DNA of 60,935 nt from Mesobacillus selenatarsenatis SF-1 (GTDB taxonomy: Bacteria; Bacillota; Bacilli; Bacillales; Cytobacillaceae): the NCBI RefSeq assembly GCF_000813125.1, contig NZ_BASE01000043.1:1-60935 (forward strand), written 5' to 3'. The notes beneath the pieces were generated by a model. The model had not been told where the DNA came from, made no database searches, and worked only from the letters and a program-made list of their open reading frames with translations. The number at the start of each line of letters is the position of its first letter. Position 1 is the first letter of the stretch. This document shows, piece after piece, positions 47,349-56,756 of the stretch. A program made the translations under genes and the position numbers.

Positions 47349-47918
47349 ATGTGGCTTTATGAAAAAAAATTACAGTATCCCGTAAAAGTAAGCACCTGTA
47401 ACCCCATGCTCGCTAAATTCCTGGTGGAGCAATATGGCGGAGCTGATGGGGAGCTTGCTGCAGCCCTGCGATACTTAAACCAGCGTTATACTATTCCTGA
47501 TAAGGTAATCGGGTTATTGACTGATATTGGGACAGAAGAATTCGCTCATTTGGAAATGATCGCCACAATGATATACAAATTGACTAAGGACGCAACACCT
47601 GAGCAAATGAAGCAGGCAGGACTTGACGCGCACTACGCTAACCATGATAGTGCTCTTTTCTATCATAATGCCGCAGGTGTGCCATGGACTGCATCCTATA
47701 TCGCAGCTAAAGGTGACCCGATAGCAGACTTATATGAAGATATCGCTGCGGAAGAAAAAGCAAGGGCCACTTATCAATGGATCATCAACATGAGTGATGA
47801 CCCTGACCTGAATGATGGATTACGATACCTCAGGGAACGCGAAATCATCCACTCCCAGCGCTTCCGTGAAGCAGTTGAGATTCTCAAAGACGAACAAGGG
47901 AAGAAGAGAGTATTCTAA
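47349..47918 (+). CDS. cotJC: Manganese-catalase-like coat protein CotJC
   Basis: A 189-residue protein of the dimanganese catalase family. Ferritin-like helices carry metal-ligand Glu and His residues (GTEEFAHLEMI, then AAEEKARATYQWI and EREIIHSQRF). Preceded by AGGAGGGGG. A terminator follows 12 bp later. Confidence 0.95.
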   Translation: MWLYEKKLQYPVKVSTCNPMLAKFLVEQYGGADGELAAALRYLNQRYTIPDKVIGLLTDIGTEEFAHLEMIATMIYKLTKDATPEQMKQAGLDAHYANHDSALFYHNAAGVPWTASYIAAKGDPIADLYEDIAAEEKARATYQWIINMSDDPDLNDGLRYLREREIIHSQRFREAVEILKDEQGKKRVF

Positions 47919-47930
47919 CTAAAGTATACT

Positions 47931-47964
47931 GAAGCATCCGTTTTGGATGCTTCTATTTATTTTC
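47931..47964. terminator. Terminator between cotJC and ypbF (converging)
   Basis: A 9-bp perfect stem GAAGCATCC / GGATGCTTC, then TATTTATTTT on the plus strand. Confidence 0.85.
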
Positions 47965-48411
47965 GTGAAACAAGTTGATATCAAACTTTTTCTTCATCAT
48001 ATCAAACACTATATGGCGGTTCTTCCACTCTTCTTCTTTTTTCCATAAATCCTTACTTCGGTCTACTATTTCACACCGAAGCGCCTGGTATTCTTTCTCT
48101 GCCTTTTCACGCTTCTCCTTAAAAAGGATCATCAACCCATATGTCCCGACCGTCAAGATGAGGAAATATAAATTCGCGGAATTCTGGACATACACAGAAA
48201 AAATCTCAGCGAAAGAATATGAATACGGCTTTAACACCGTAATATAAAGATAGTAGAAATAGACAGATATCAACCCAATCGTCACCCATACCGACATAAG
48301 ATGCCGGGATTTATACCTGTCAAACTTTTTCTTTCGGTCAATTACATTCTGAAGCATCCTTTTAGTTGCTGGATCCGTTCGATCATCCAGGTTCTCGATT
48401 TCCAGTTCCAT
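47953..48411 (-). CDS. ypbF: DUF2663 membrane protein YpbF
   Basis: A 152-residue protein with two transmembrane helices (about 36-58 and 77-97) and a charged C-terminal helical region. It matches YpbF (DUF2663). The ATG at 48411 follows GGGAGGG; the longer frame reads through this site. Its leader begins almost at the end of MITE-like copy 3. Function unknown. Confidence 0.82.
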   Translation of the reverse strand: MELEIENLDDRTDPATKRMLQNVIDRKKKFDRYKSRHLMSVWVTIGLISVYFYYLYITVLKPYSYSFAEIFSVYVQNSANLYFLILTVGTYGLMILFKEKREKAEKEYQALRCEIVDRSKDLWKKEEEWKNRHIVFDMMKKKFDINLFHENK

Positions 48412-48431
48412 GGCAAGCCCTCCCTTTTTAT

Positions 48432-48618
48432 AAAGCTCTTTTCTCAAACTTTGTTGCTATTGACAACAAAATAGCATTGATGACCTATGTTTCTTCACAA
48501 AAAATTAAAGCTTATTATGAGAAAAGAGCTTGCAGACTTAATACCGAACTTCAAATGCTTTTTATCACGTTGAAATCGGCTTTAGGATTTTACAACAATC
48601 TTTACGAAAACAGCCTTT
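48432..48618. mobile_element. MITE-like element, family A copy 3
   Basis: 187 bp, ends about 20 bp before the ypbF start codon. Left end AAAGCTCTTTTCTCAAACTT; reversed right end AAAGGCTGTTTTCGTAAAGA. The internal GATTTTAACGT-like arm is slightly diverged. Confidence 0.85.
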
Positions 48619-48706
48619 TATATTTTTATGAACTTGTCCATGGAGTTATGATATTGTGATTCAAAAAAGAAAAAGAACTTAAAAGATGCCCTTTGTTAAA
48701 ATGGCC

Positions 48707-48958
48707 GGTTGATTTCCACTCCAGGATGCTTCGCTTTCCGCGGGAAGAATTATGAAAAAGCCCTAATGCCGGCTTTTTCAAAGAGCGAATTCTTCCTTGG
48801 GGCGTGCGATGAGCCTCCTCAGCGCTAAAGCGCCTGCGGGGTCTCACCTGTCCCGCTGATCCCGCAGGACATTGATTGGCTTCCCCGAACCATCCCACGC
48901 ACGATGGAAATGCGGTAGCATTTTCGGAGGAGTCTCGCACCTTCCGTTCCAATCAACC
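48707..48958. repeat. Intergenic repeat, family C copy 2 (expanded)
   Basis: 252 bp bounded by GGTTGATT and AATCAACC. It has the CTTCGCTTTCCGCGGG, GCGCTAAAGCGC and CCCGCAGGA blocks of copy 1. Two extra pieces are present: about 50 bp at 48743-48793 with the hairpin GAAAAAGCC...GGCTTTTTC, and about 60 bp near 48870-48928. Confidence 0.85.
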
Positions 48959-49087
48959 TAGTGTTCATAAAACTATATGTACTACTAAAGCTACATTCTC
49001 AGATTTAGAGCATGGATGCATTTTAAGATTATCTTTAAAGAACTCTAAATTGCTGAGGAAAAATGATGTAAAAAAAGCTGAAGATAA

Positions 49088-49134
49088 GAAAAAAAACCGG
49101 AATGATTCCGTAAATGAAATCAAACTGGTTTTTT
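49088..49134 (-). terminator. Probable terminator after ypbE
   Basis: An interrupted stem AACCAGTTTGATT / AATCATTCCGGTT with a 10-base loop, then TTTTTTTC on the minus strand. Confidence 0.6.
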
Positions 49135-49195
49135 CGTTAGGACCTCTAAAATCTACAGAAACTGTAAATATTAATAAGCCTCGTTTTCTCTCAGG

Positions 49196-49921
49196 CTAAT
49201 TTTTAATGGGTATCTTTAGTACTTGTCCTGCCTGAATTTCATTTCCCTGGATGTTGTTTGCTTTTTTGATGATTGGGATGCCTTCCTGGGATTTATAATA
49301 TGTCATCGCTACTCTGAATAATGTTTCATTCGGTTTGACTGTATGATAAAGGACCTTTTCACTGGTTGCGGATTCGCCTTCACCTGTAGCTTTGCTGCCT
49401 TCTGTGTCTGCTGGCTCATTCTCAGACTCGGCAGAAGCTGGAACTGTGATTTTTCCGCTTTCTTTATCTTCACTGTCACCCGGAGCTTCGGCAGTGTTTT
49501 TGTCTCCGCTGCTTGATGGAGCAGGCCCGGCTGCCACAACATCGATTTCCTCTGGATCAGCAATTTCTTCGTAGGATGGTGCCTCTTGGTCTTCTACCTG
49601 GTCCACCACTTTTCCATCATCCCGACTTTCAACATTGATCATTTCCACTCCGGCACGTTCCAGCGACTTATTCAAAGGCATCTTTGTGCCATCCAAATAA
49701 GAGATAATGCTGAAAAAAGAAATAGGCAGCAAGATGAAAAACAGCGTCATCAACCTGATGACAGGGTATTTTACTTTGACTTTGGTTTTTTTCTGTTTTT
49801 GCCTGTGCATCTCACTTCTTGGAGGAAGGGATTCCTTTTTTTCAACAGTATCCTCAGATTTGCGCTCTACCCTTTTTCTCAGCCGCTCCGCCTGGTCCCT
49901 GATAGGTTTTTCCTTATTCAC
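49196..49921 (-). CDS. ypbE: LysM-domain membrane protein YpbE
   Basis: A 241-residue protein: basic cytoplasmic region, one transmembrane helix (about 53-73), a long acidic linker rich in Ser, Ala, Glu and Asp, and a C-terminal LysM domain (TLFRVAMTYY...NEIQAGQVLKIP). Probably binds peptidoglycan. I favour the GTG at 49921, with GGGGG 8 bases before it; a TTG at 49936 is also possible. It overlaps ypbD by 8 bp. Confidence 0.85.
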   Translation of the reverse strand: MNKEKPIRDQAERLRKRVERKSEDTVEKKESLPPRSEMHRQKQKKTKVKVKYPVIRLMTLFFILLPISFFSIISYLDGTKMPLNKSLERAGVEMINVESRDDGKVVDQVEDQEAPSYEEIADPEEIDVVAAGPAPSSSGDKNTAEAPGDSEDKESGKITVPASAESENEPADTEGSKATGEGESATSEKVLYHTVKPNETLFRVAMTYYKSQEGIPIIKKANNIQGNEIQAGQVLKIPIKN

Positions 49922-50516
49922 TGTCTGTACCCCCAATTGTTGCTTGAGTCCTGAATTTAATGATCAAACCTAAAATAAAATCAATGATAAAATGCATCAC
50001 GATGGTTACAACAAGATTATTTGTCATCATATAAATATAGCCAATCAAGAAGCTCAAAAAAATAATATTAGTAAACAAAAACCAATTAAACAGATAGCGG
50101 TAATGAACAACTGCGAAAATCAGGCTAGATATGATTAACCCAGTGTTTGTCTGAATGACTCCCCTAAAAAGGATTTCCTCACTTATTGCTACCATCGCAG
50201 CAATAAGCATGATTTGCAATACACTTCTATTTCTGAATATTCTTTCGTTCAAGCCGCCATCGTCGTAGTACGACTTTGGCAGATATTTCATAAGGGTGAA
50301 GTCCAAAGCCACGACTGTCAGGCCAGCAACTAACCCGATCGATAAAATGTTCCAATCGGCCCAAATAAATAATCCTTGGAATTCAGTCAAGCTATCAAAC
50401 AATATCATACCTAATATAGTCGAAATCGTTAATAGTAAAATTTGCGTAGCAACTAAGTGGAAAAGCAGTTCTTTTTCAGTAAGTCTTGCCACTGTTTCCC
50501 TATATTCATCTTTCAT
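49914..50516 (-). CDS. ypbD: CPBP-family intramembrane protease YpbD
   Basis: A 200-residue membrane protein with about six helices and the CAAX-protease/CPBP motif SEEILFRGV (EExxxR), followed by FAVVHYRYL and a late His in VMHFIIDF. Its start shares a base with the recQ stop (TAATG). Substrate unknown. Confidence 0.88.
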   Translation of the reverse strand: MKDEYRETVARLTEKELLFHLVATQILLLTISTILGMILFDSLTEFQGLFIWADWNILSIGLVAGLTVVALDFTLMKYLPKSYYDDGGLNERIFRNRSVLQIMLIAAMVAISEEILFRGVIQTNTGLIISSLIFAVVHYRYLFNWFLFTNIIFLSFLIGYIYMMTNNLVVTIVMHFIIDFILGLIIKFRTQATIGGTDSE

Positions 50517-52015
50517 TATATCCGCTCTCTCATCAATAAGATTGAAGCCAATTCCTGCTTCCAGTCCACCGCAGCTAGCGATTGTTCACTGGATGGTTCG
50601 GTTTCTTTATAATGGTCAATATCTATTCCACAGCTGATGCAGCAATTCCGTGGGCGTTCCTGCAATTCTTCGCCGAACATTTCCAAAATAACTTTCCTCT
50701 TACATTCCTTTGTATGAACCCAACCAAGCATCTTCTTAATTTTCGTATTTTTAACCTCCAAGCGATTTTCAATTAATTGGAGGAGGCTTTGTTTATCTAT
50801 CTTATAATCCAACGCTTCTAGATTAGACAGGTAATCTTCAACAATCCTCCATTGAATCTCGGTGAAGCCGCATATTATTGATAACTCTTCGGCGCGGTCG
50901 GCAAGATCTTTATAAACAATTTGGTTATCGATTATAAATGCAAACAGTCTCTCAATCTGATATTGATCAGGGAGCTCACCTTCAGCGAGCTGATAGGCCA
51001 GTTGTTCGTCCCCTGGCGAGTATATCAGGATGGCAATTGAATCGCGGCCATCTCTTGCTGCTCGTCCTATCTCCTGAAGGTAGGACTCAATTTGCATAGG
51101 CATGTGGAAATGAATCACATATCGGACATTTTCTTTATTAATTCCCATTCCAAAAGCGCTAGTAGCACATACGACGTCAAGTTGACCATTGATGAATTGC
51201 TGCTGTATGAGGACCCGGCTTTCTGAATCCAGTCCCCCATGATATGCCATGGCATTCTTGATTCCTTTTTCTCTCATATGCACTGCAGTTTGCTCGGCGA
51301 CTTTTTTGCTGGAAAAATAGATGATCCCGGGCCCCTTTAAATACTTCACCAGCTCAACTGTCCGGTCCAGCTTATCCTGAAAGGTAGAAGCAAATTCCAA
51401 AGCTAGTGAAATAGCAGGGCGGTCTACAGAATAGACAACCTCATTCCAATCTCCTAAATGGAGCTTTTCGGCAATATCCTTTCGAACTTCCTTTGACGCT
51501 GTGGCTGTTAGCGCAAGCGTCAATGGTTGTCCAAGCTTCTCCCTGAATTCTCCAAGCTTGAGGTAGTCCGGCCTAAAATCGTATCCCCATTGAGAGATAC
51601 AGTGTGCCTCATCTACAACAAACAGTGATACAGACACTTTCCTGATCCGATTTAATACTGATTCAATCCCCAGCATTTCTGGAGATATGAAAATAAACCG
51701 AAACCTTTCGAGTTCTTCCAGGGCTTTAGCCTTTTGCTGTGGTGACAAAAAGGAATTCAAGGCAATTACTCTCTTTTCGCCCATTGCCATCATTTGCTCT
51801 ACCTGATCCTGCATTAGTGACAGCAGCGGTGAAACAATCAAGACCGGCCCGTCCACTAGATAGCCTGGAAGTTGGTAGCACAGGGACTTTCCCGTTCCAG
51901 TTGGCAACATAGAGATCGTATGTTTTCCCTTTAAAACGGATTCAATCGTTTCTTCCTGCCCTGGACGGAACTCCTCGAACTTAAAATGCTTTTTTAAATA
52001 TCTTTTTAACTCCAT
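50516..52015 (-). CDS. recQ: RecQ-family ATP-dependent DNA helicase
   Basis: A 499-residue helicase. Walker A LPTGTGKSLCYQLPG, DEAH box VVDEAHCISQWGYDFRPDY, ALTATA, FGMGINKENVRYVIH and the QEIGRAARDG motif VI. The C-terminus has a CxxC zinc pair (CCISCG) but no obvious HRDC domain, which is usual for the short Bacillus RecQ. It overlaps ypbB by 10 bp. Confidence 0.95.
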   Translation of the reverse strand: MELKRYLKKHFKFEEFRPGQEETIESVLKGKHTISMLPTGTGKSLCYQLPGYLVDGPVLIVSPLLSLMQDQVEQMMAMGEKRVIALNSFLSPQQKAKALEELERFRFIFISPEMLGIESVLNRIRKVSVSLFVVDEAHCISQWGYDFRPDYLKLGEFREKLGQPLTLALTATASKEVRKDIAEKLHLGDWNEVVYSVDRPAISLALEFASTFQDKLDRTVELVKYLKGPGIIYFSSKKVAEQTAVHMREKGIKNAMAYHGGLDSESRVLIQQQFINGQLDVVCATSAFGMGINKENVRYVIHFHMPMQIESYLQEIGRAARDGRDSIAILIYSPGDEQLAYQLAEGELPDQYQIERLFAFIIDNQIVYKDLADRAEELSIICGFTEIQWRIVEDYLSNLEALDYKIDKQSLLQLIENRLEVKNTKIKKMLGWVHTKECKRKVILEMFGEELQERPRNCCISCGIDIDHYKETEPSSEQSLAAVDWKQELASILLMRERI

Positions 52016-53067
52016 TCCACATCACCATATTTAGCCAGAACAAGCCTGATTTCAAAATAAGAAGCATCAGTCACTTGTTCCTTGATTTGCTTTAACTTTT
52101 TAGCGGAATTCCGCTGTGCCGCCTGAAGAATGCTTTCCCTTTTATTCAGCGGAACATAGTGGTCTATATTGAATTCCTTGATAGAAAGAGCAATTTCAAC
52201 AACATGATCTTCAATAGTGCTTTGTTTTAGATTGCGGACAGCGGCTATCTCTTCCAAGGTATAACCCTTCTGCATTAATTTATATGTCTTATCTGTCGAA
52301 ATCGTCAAAGGAACGTTACGCTCTGCCTTCTTGATCAATCCATTAAGTAATGGATAGGCATGTGAATTCTCCAGAACCTTATCAAACATTGCATGCAAGC
52401 AATTCAGGAATTCGAAATGATAGTGAGCAGGTTCCAGTCCAATCCATTCGGCAGCCTGCATAGTCGTCAATCCAATTTTCCTGTAGCCTGTCAACCTTAT
52501 AACAACAAGCTCGGGCTTCGTCTTTTCATTATCCAGTGCAGATGTAAGCTCACCATATAGCCTTTCTGCCAGCTTACATCGGTCTTCATTTTGTTGCTTA
52601 ATGTATTGTTTTACCCAGGTAAGGGTTTCTCGCTTATTCCTGACAGGTATAAAGGAGCGCTCATGGTTAATCAGATTTGAACTCACCTGAATAAGCAGCG
52701 TTAGCCTCTCCCAAAAAGAATCAGTCACCTGGTGATATTTCCAGCCATTTAGATAGTCAGGAAGCCTGTATTCAGACAACTTCTGTTCCAGGGTGGCTTC
52801 GCCCTTTCCTGTTAATATTACCTTCGTATCTGCAATTTCCTCTACCAGCCCTCTATGCTGCAACCGGTTAATCATTTTTTCTAGTCCCTCTCGAGTAACT
52901 GAGGGATATGTATGAAAATATGGGGTGATCTTATATAAATGAGCGTCCTGAATCGTCTGAGAGGAACGCTTTCCCTGTAAAAGATGAAATAACGAATAGA
53001 TGGTTCTTTCACCATTGATTCTTTTCAATATTGACAAAATAACTGTCTCCAAATACGTTATCCCCAT
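52006..53067 (-). CDS. ypbB: Helix-turn-helix protein YpbB
   Basis: A 353-residue protein with an N-terminal helical region and a C-terminal RecQ-associated helix-turn-helix (KLMQKGYTLEEIAAVRNLKQ). Its partner is probably RecQ, given the 10-bp overlap. The ATG at 53067 follows AAAGGTG; the frame starts at 53097. Function in vivo unknown. Confidence 0.88.
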   Translation of the reverse strand: MGITYLETVILSILKRINGERTIYSLFHLLQGKRSSQTIQDAHLYKITPYFHTYPSVTREGLEKMINRLQHRGLVEEIADTKVILTGKGEATLEQKLSEYRLPDYLNGWKYHQVTDSFWERLTLLIQVSSNLINHERSFIPVRNKRETLTWVKQYIKQQNEDRCKLAERLYGELTSALDNEKTKPELVVIRLTGYRKIGLTTMQAAEWIGLEPAHYHFEFLNCLHAMFDKVLENSHAYPLLNGLIKKAERNVPLTISTDKTYKLMQKGYTLEEIAAVRNLKQSTIEDHVVEIALSIKEFNIDHYVPLNKRESILQAAQRNSAKKLKQIKEQVTDASYFEIRLVLAKYGDVEWS

Positions 53068-53241
53068 AACATCACCTTTGAATGAAAAATTAAACAAAGG
53101 GCACGATAATATTCGGCGCCCACTATAGCAGAAAAATAATATAACATTATTTTAACATGAAAATATCTAGTGAAATGTTTTATTTTCAACGAAAAAACCA
53201 TTCAACGCCTTGTGTGATAAGCATTCTCAATACTTTTTTTA

Positions 53242-53270
53242 TTGAAATGTTGGCGATACAGTTTTACAAT
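53242..53270 (+). promoter_or_regulatory. Sigma-A promoter of fer
   Basis: TTGAAA (53242-53247), 17 bp, TACAAT (53265-53270). Start codon 76 bp downstream. Near-consensus. Confidence 0.88.
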
Positions 53271-53324
53271 AGATATGAGGAATACGTTTTCACTATTTTG
53301 GTGGAAACAGCATATTATTGTTAA

Positions 53325-53594
<270 letters not shown>

Positions 53595-53604
53595 AGAAAT
53601 ACAT

Positions 53605-53636
53605 AATTCCCGCTTATAAGCGGGAATTTTTTTGTT
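53605..53636 (+). terminator. Terminator after fer
   Basis: An 11-bp palindromic stem AATTCCCGCTT / AAGCGGGAATT, then TTTTTTTG. Confidence 0.93.
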
Positions 53637-53640
53637 TTGT

Positions 53641-53828
53641 TTAGGCTCTTTTCTCAAACTTTGTTGCTATTGACTAACAAATAGGATTAAATGGCCTATG
53701 TTTCTTCGCAAAGTTGACTTTTTTTGAGAAAATAGCATGCAAACTTAATTACGACCTGCAAAATGGCTCTATCTTACGTTAAAATCGGCTTTAGGATTTT
53801 AACAACATTTTTTACGAAAACAGCCTTT
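53641..53828. mobile_element. MITE-like element, family A copy 4
   Basis: 188 bp between the fer and ribU terminators. Left end TTAGGCTCTTTTCTCAAACT; reversed right end AAAGGCTGTTTTCGTAAAAA. The internal arm GTTAAAATC...GATTTTAAC is perfect here. Confidence 0.85.
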
Positions 53829-53921
53829 GCTAAAGATTATCGAAATGTTTGCTTTTTATCTGCCACGAACTACAACAATTGGGTAGATTGGTCAGGTTTT
53901 ACTCAGGAGATACCAGCCATA

Positions 53922-53953
53922 AATTAAAAAGCAACGGTGCAGGCCGTTGCTTT
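53922..53953 (-). terminator. Terminator after ribU
   Basis: A 10-bp stem AAAGCAACGG / CCGTTGCTTT with a 6-base loop, then TTAATTT on the minus strand. Confidence 0.88.
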
Positions 53954-53974
53954 TGTATAAAATCTCATATGAGT

Positions 53975-54556
53975 TTATGCACTTTTAAATGTTTGCTGTC
54001 TCTCAATCCAAGTTTTCATCCTTGTGAACATCAGCATGAATATAACAGACATCAGTATGCCTTTAACAAAATTGAATGGCAGAATCCCGGCAACAATCAT
54101 GGCCCGAGCTTCCGGTCCAGACATTGCTGGCATGTTCAAGAACAATGTGTAGGCAGGAAGGAAAACGTAATAGTTAAGGACACTCATCAGGATAGCCATA
54201 CTTGCTGTCCCAGCCACTAAGGCAAACGTCATTCCCCTATTGGATTTCATCCGTTGATAAATATAGTAAGTTGGCAGAATGAATAAAACTCCTGCAACAA
54301 AGTTGGCAGCATGGCCTACTGGTACACCAGTATCACTGCCTGTCATGAAATAATCAAGCGTATTCTTCAAGAATTCTACTAAAATACCAGCTACCGGACC
54401 AAAGATCAACGCAGCAATCAATGCAGGAATATCGCTGAAATCGACCATTAAGAATTTTGGAAACGGCGGCAGTGGGAAATTCAGCAGCATCAATACATAA
54501 GAGATACTGCTCAGCATACCAATTGAAACCATTGCTTTGACACTAAATTTTTTCAT
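53975..54556 (-). CDS. ribU: Riboflavin ECF transporter S component RibU
   Basis: A 193-residue membrane protein with about six helices, the riboflavin-binding subunit of an ECF importer (ypaA in B. subtilis). LLNFPLPPFPKFLMVDFSDIP is typical of RibU. The start at 54556 has GGAGAGAGG upstream. Regulated by the FMN riboswitch in its leader. Confidence 0.95.
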   Translation of the reverse strand: MKKFSVKAMVSIGMLSSISYVLMLLNFPLPPFPKFLMVDFSDIPALIAALIFGPVAGILVEFLKNTLDYFMTGSDTGVPVGHAANFVAGVLFILPTYYIYQRMKSNRGMTFALVAGTASMAILMSVLNYYVFLPAYTLFLNMPAMSGPEARAMIVAGILPFNFVKGILMSVIFMLMFTRMKTWIERQQTFKSA

Positions 54557-54624
54557 TTTTCCTCTCTCCTTATAGAGATCCATCTCACATAAAGAAGAAA
54601 GGTTCAGCAATCACATACCGTAAC

Positions 54625-54661
54625 AAATAAAACCCTCAAGTTCTATGCTTGAGGGAGTTTT
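54625..54661 (-). terminator. Riboswitch-controlled terminator of ribU
   Basis: An 11-bp stem (AAACTCCCTCAAG / CTTGAGGGTTT) between the riboswitch and ribU, followed by T residues on the minus strand. It fits transcription attenuation. Confidence 0.88.
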
Positions 54662-54722
54662 GTGAAGGGCATGCTTAATAAACGTCCAAAACCTGCATTT
54701 TTTGAACGTCTGCAGAACCTCC

Positions 54723-54847
54723 ATCTTCTCCCATCCAGACTATACTGTCGGCTTTGGAATCGCACCAAATCCTGCCCTTACAGGCTCGCGGGCTTAGAGA
54801 AAAAATCTCATTACCGCCGATCGGGAATTTCACCCTGCCCCGAAGAT
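54723..54847 (-). ncRNA. FMN riboswitch (RFN element)
   Basis: Minus-strand sequence follows the RFN consensus: ATCTTCGGGGCAGGGTGAAA, TTCCCGATCGGCGGTAATG, AGCCCGCGAG, GATTTGGTGCGATTCCAAAG, CCGACAGT and AGTCTGGATGGGAGAAGA. The P1 ends ATCTTC/GAAGAT pair. FMN binding would favour the downstream terminator and lower ribU expression. Confidence 0.97.
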
Positions 54848-54872
54848 AGACCATATTTAATTTAACAAGTTT

Positions 54873-54901
54873 ATTATACTGAAAAAAAGATATTTTGTGA
54901 A
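54873..54901 (-). promoter_or_regulatory. Sigma-A promoter of the FMN riboswitch-ribU transcript
   Basis: On the minus strand: TTCACA (54901-54896), 17 bp, TATAAT (54878-54873), 26 bp before the riboswitch. Confidence 0.85.
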
Positions 54902-55073
54902 GGTGTCTGCTTGTGACGATTTTTTGACAGAGATGAGTTAAATCCATTCTGTTCGTGACACGTTTATGATTTTAATATTAAACTTCTGCTAAATTCGGAA
55001 TAACAGAATATATTTAGTATTAATCAATAGATTTTGATACCGCTTTCATTCTATTTGTGAACAATTATACAGT

Positions 55074-55102
55074 TTGACAAAAGAATATTCGTCTTGTAAA
55101 AT
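55074..55102 (+). promoter_or_regulatory. Sigma-A promoter of serA
   Basis: TTGACA (55074-55079), 17 bp, TAAAAT (55097-55102), 41 bp before the serA start. No attenuator or T-box is visible in the short leader. Confidence 0.88.
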
Positions 55103-55142
55103 AATCAGAAAATTAATACTTTAATAAAGGGAGTGAGAATGG

Positions 55143-56717
55143 ATGTTCCAGGTTCTAGCGGCAGATTCAATAAAGGAAGAAGGCTTACAGCCATTATTAG
55201 AACAGGATGGTATCCAGGTACATATCGGGAGTGTTGACTCTGCGAGTATAGATCTACAAAAAATCGATGCCCTTATCGTCAGGAGCGCAACAAAAGTCAC
55301 CTCAGAACTGCTCGACAGAATGCCATCGTTAAAGATCGTCGGACGGGCAGGAGTCGGAGTCGATAATATCGATATTGCTGAAGCGACAAAAAGAGGAATT
55401 ATCATCGTCAATGCACCAGATGGAAATACCATTTCAACCGCAGAACATACCTTTGCGATGATGTCCGCATTAATGAGAAATATCCCCCAGGCGCACGCCT
55501 CTGTAAAAAATGGAGAATGGAAAAGAAATAAATATATTGGTAATGAGCTATATGGAAAAACATTAGGAATCGTTGGTTTGGGAAGGATTGGTTCTGAGCT
55601 CGCAAAAAGGGCCAGGGCTTTTGGGATGTCAGTTAAGGTGTACGACCCGTTCCTGACGATGGAGCGAGCAGAGGTTTTAGGCGTCCAATTATCCTCTTTC
55701 GACGAGGTCCTCGCTGAAACGGATATCATCTCGGTCCACACACCTTTGACGAAAGAAACGAAAGGACTTCTTAATGAAAAGACATTGAGTCAAACTAAAA
55801 AAGGAGTTTACCTCCTCAATTGTGCGAGAGGTGGAATAATTGATGAGATCGCTCTTGCCCATTACATTGAAAAGGGCCATGTCGCCGGTGCTGCCCTGGA
55901 TGTATTTGAAGTTGAACCCCCAGGGGACCACCCTTTACTGAAACTTGATTCTGTCATCACCACCCCACACCTAGGAGCCTCAACAAAAGAAGCGCAATTG
56001 AATGTTGCCACCCAGGTCGCCAGAGAAATCAGTACTTTCTTTGAAAATAAACCCGTTGCCAATTCAATCAATCTCCCAGCAATGTCTAAAGAAATCTATG
56101 AAAAAATCCAGCCTTATCACCAGCTTGCGAAAGAAATGGGCAAGATTGTCTCAGAATGTCACAATAAAGGAATCAGTGAGCTGACCGCCACCTATTCAGG
56201 TACTGCGGCGGAACTTGAAACGTCCTTTTTAACAAAGGCACTGCTTGCAGGGTTCTTCGAAAACCGCATTGATGTGAAAGTAAACGAAGTGAATGCAATC
56301 CACATTGCAAAAGAACGCGGCATCATGGTTGGGGAAAAAGTGACCGGGAATTCATTTGGTTACGCAAATACCATTACTGTAAAAGCCAGCGGGGACGGAG
56401 AAACTTTTACAGCAAGAGGAACTTACATTGAGCATTACGGGCCAAGAATTGTCAGCCTGGACGGCTTTAACATTGATTTCCATCCATCAGGGAACCTTCT
56501 GTACATCCAGCATATGGACCGTCCCGGTGTAATCGGGCATGTAGGAAAAGTCCTGGGTGACCACGAAGTGAACATCGCGACAATGCAGGTCGGCAGAAAA
56601 GAGGCTGGCGGCGAGGCCATCATGGTCCTTTCTTTTGACAGACCACTGCCAGATGAAATGGTCGATAAGCTGAAATCGCTGCAGGACATCGTTACAATCA
56701 ACAGTATTATACTCTAA
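55143..56717 (+). CDS. serA: D-3-phosphoglycerate dehydrogenase
   Basis: A 524-residue enzyme for the first step of serine synthesis. NAD motif GLGRIGSELAKRARAFG, catalytic segments NCARGGIID and HLGASTKEAQ. Residues about 310-440 form the intervening domain and the C-terminus is an ACT domain (HMDRPGVIGHVGKVLGDHEV), likely for serine feedback. GGGAG lies upstream of the ATG. Monocistronic. Confidence 0.96.
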   Translation: MFQVLAADSIKEEGLQPLLEQDGIQVHIGSVDSASIDLQKIDALIVRSATKVTSELLDRMPSLKIVGRAGVGVDNIDIAEATKRGIIIVNAPDGNTISTAEHTFAMMSALMRNIPQAHASVKNGEWKRNKYIGNELYGKTLGIVGLGRIGSELAKRARAFGMSVKVYDPFLTMERAEVLGVQLSSFDEVLAETDIISVHTPLTKETKGLLNEKTLSQTKKGVYLLNCARGGIIDEIALAHYIEKGHVAGAALDVFEVEPPGDHPLLKLDSVITTPHLGASTKEAQLNVATQVAREISTFFENKPVANSINLPAMSKEIYEKIQPYHQLAKEMGKIVSECHNKGISELTATYSGTAAELETSFLTKALLAGFFENRIDVKVNEVNAIHIAKERGIMVGEKVTGNSFGYANTITVKASGDGETFTARGTYIEHYGPRIVSLDGFNIDFHPSGNLLYIQHMDRPGVIGHVGKVLGDHEVNIATMQVGRKEAGGEAIMVLSFDRPLPDEMVDKLKSLQDIVTINSIIL

Positions 56718-56720
56718 ACA

Positions 56721-56756
56721 AACAGGCCTCCTTACAGTGAGGCCTGTTATTTTTTT
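56721..56756. terminator. Bidirectional terminator between serA and the PHP gene
   Basis: A 10-bp stem AACAGGCCTC / GAGGCCTGTT, with TATTTTTTT on the plus side and TTGTTTAG on the minus side. Confidence 0.92.

Noticed and set aside
48626-49199. Open frames of about 107 codons across family C copy 2
   Set aside because: They run through the repeat and into the ypbE terminator; no start signal.
55121-55741. 206-codon frame opposite serA
   Set aside because: Shadow of serA; it lacks a ribosome site and crosses the serA start region.
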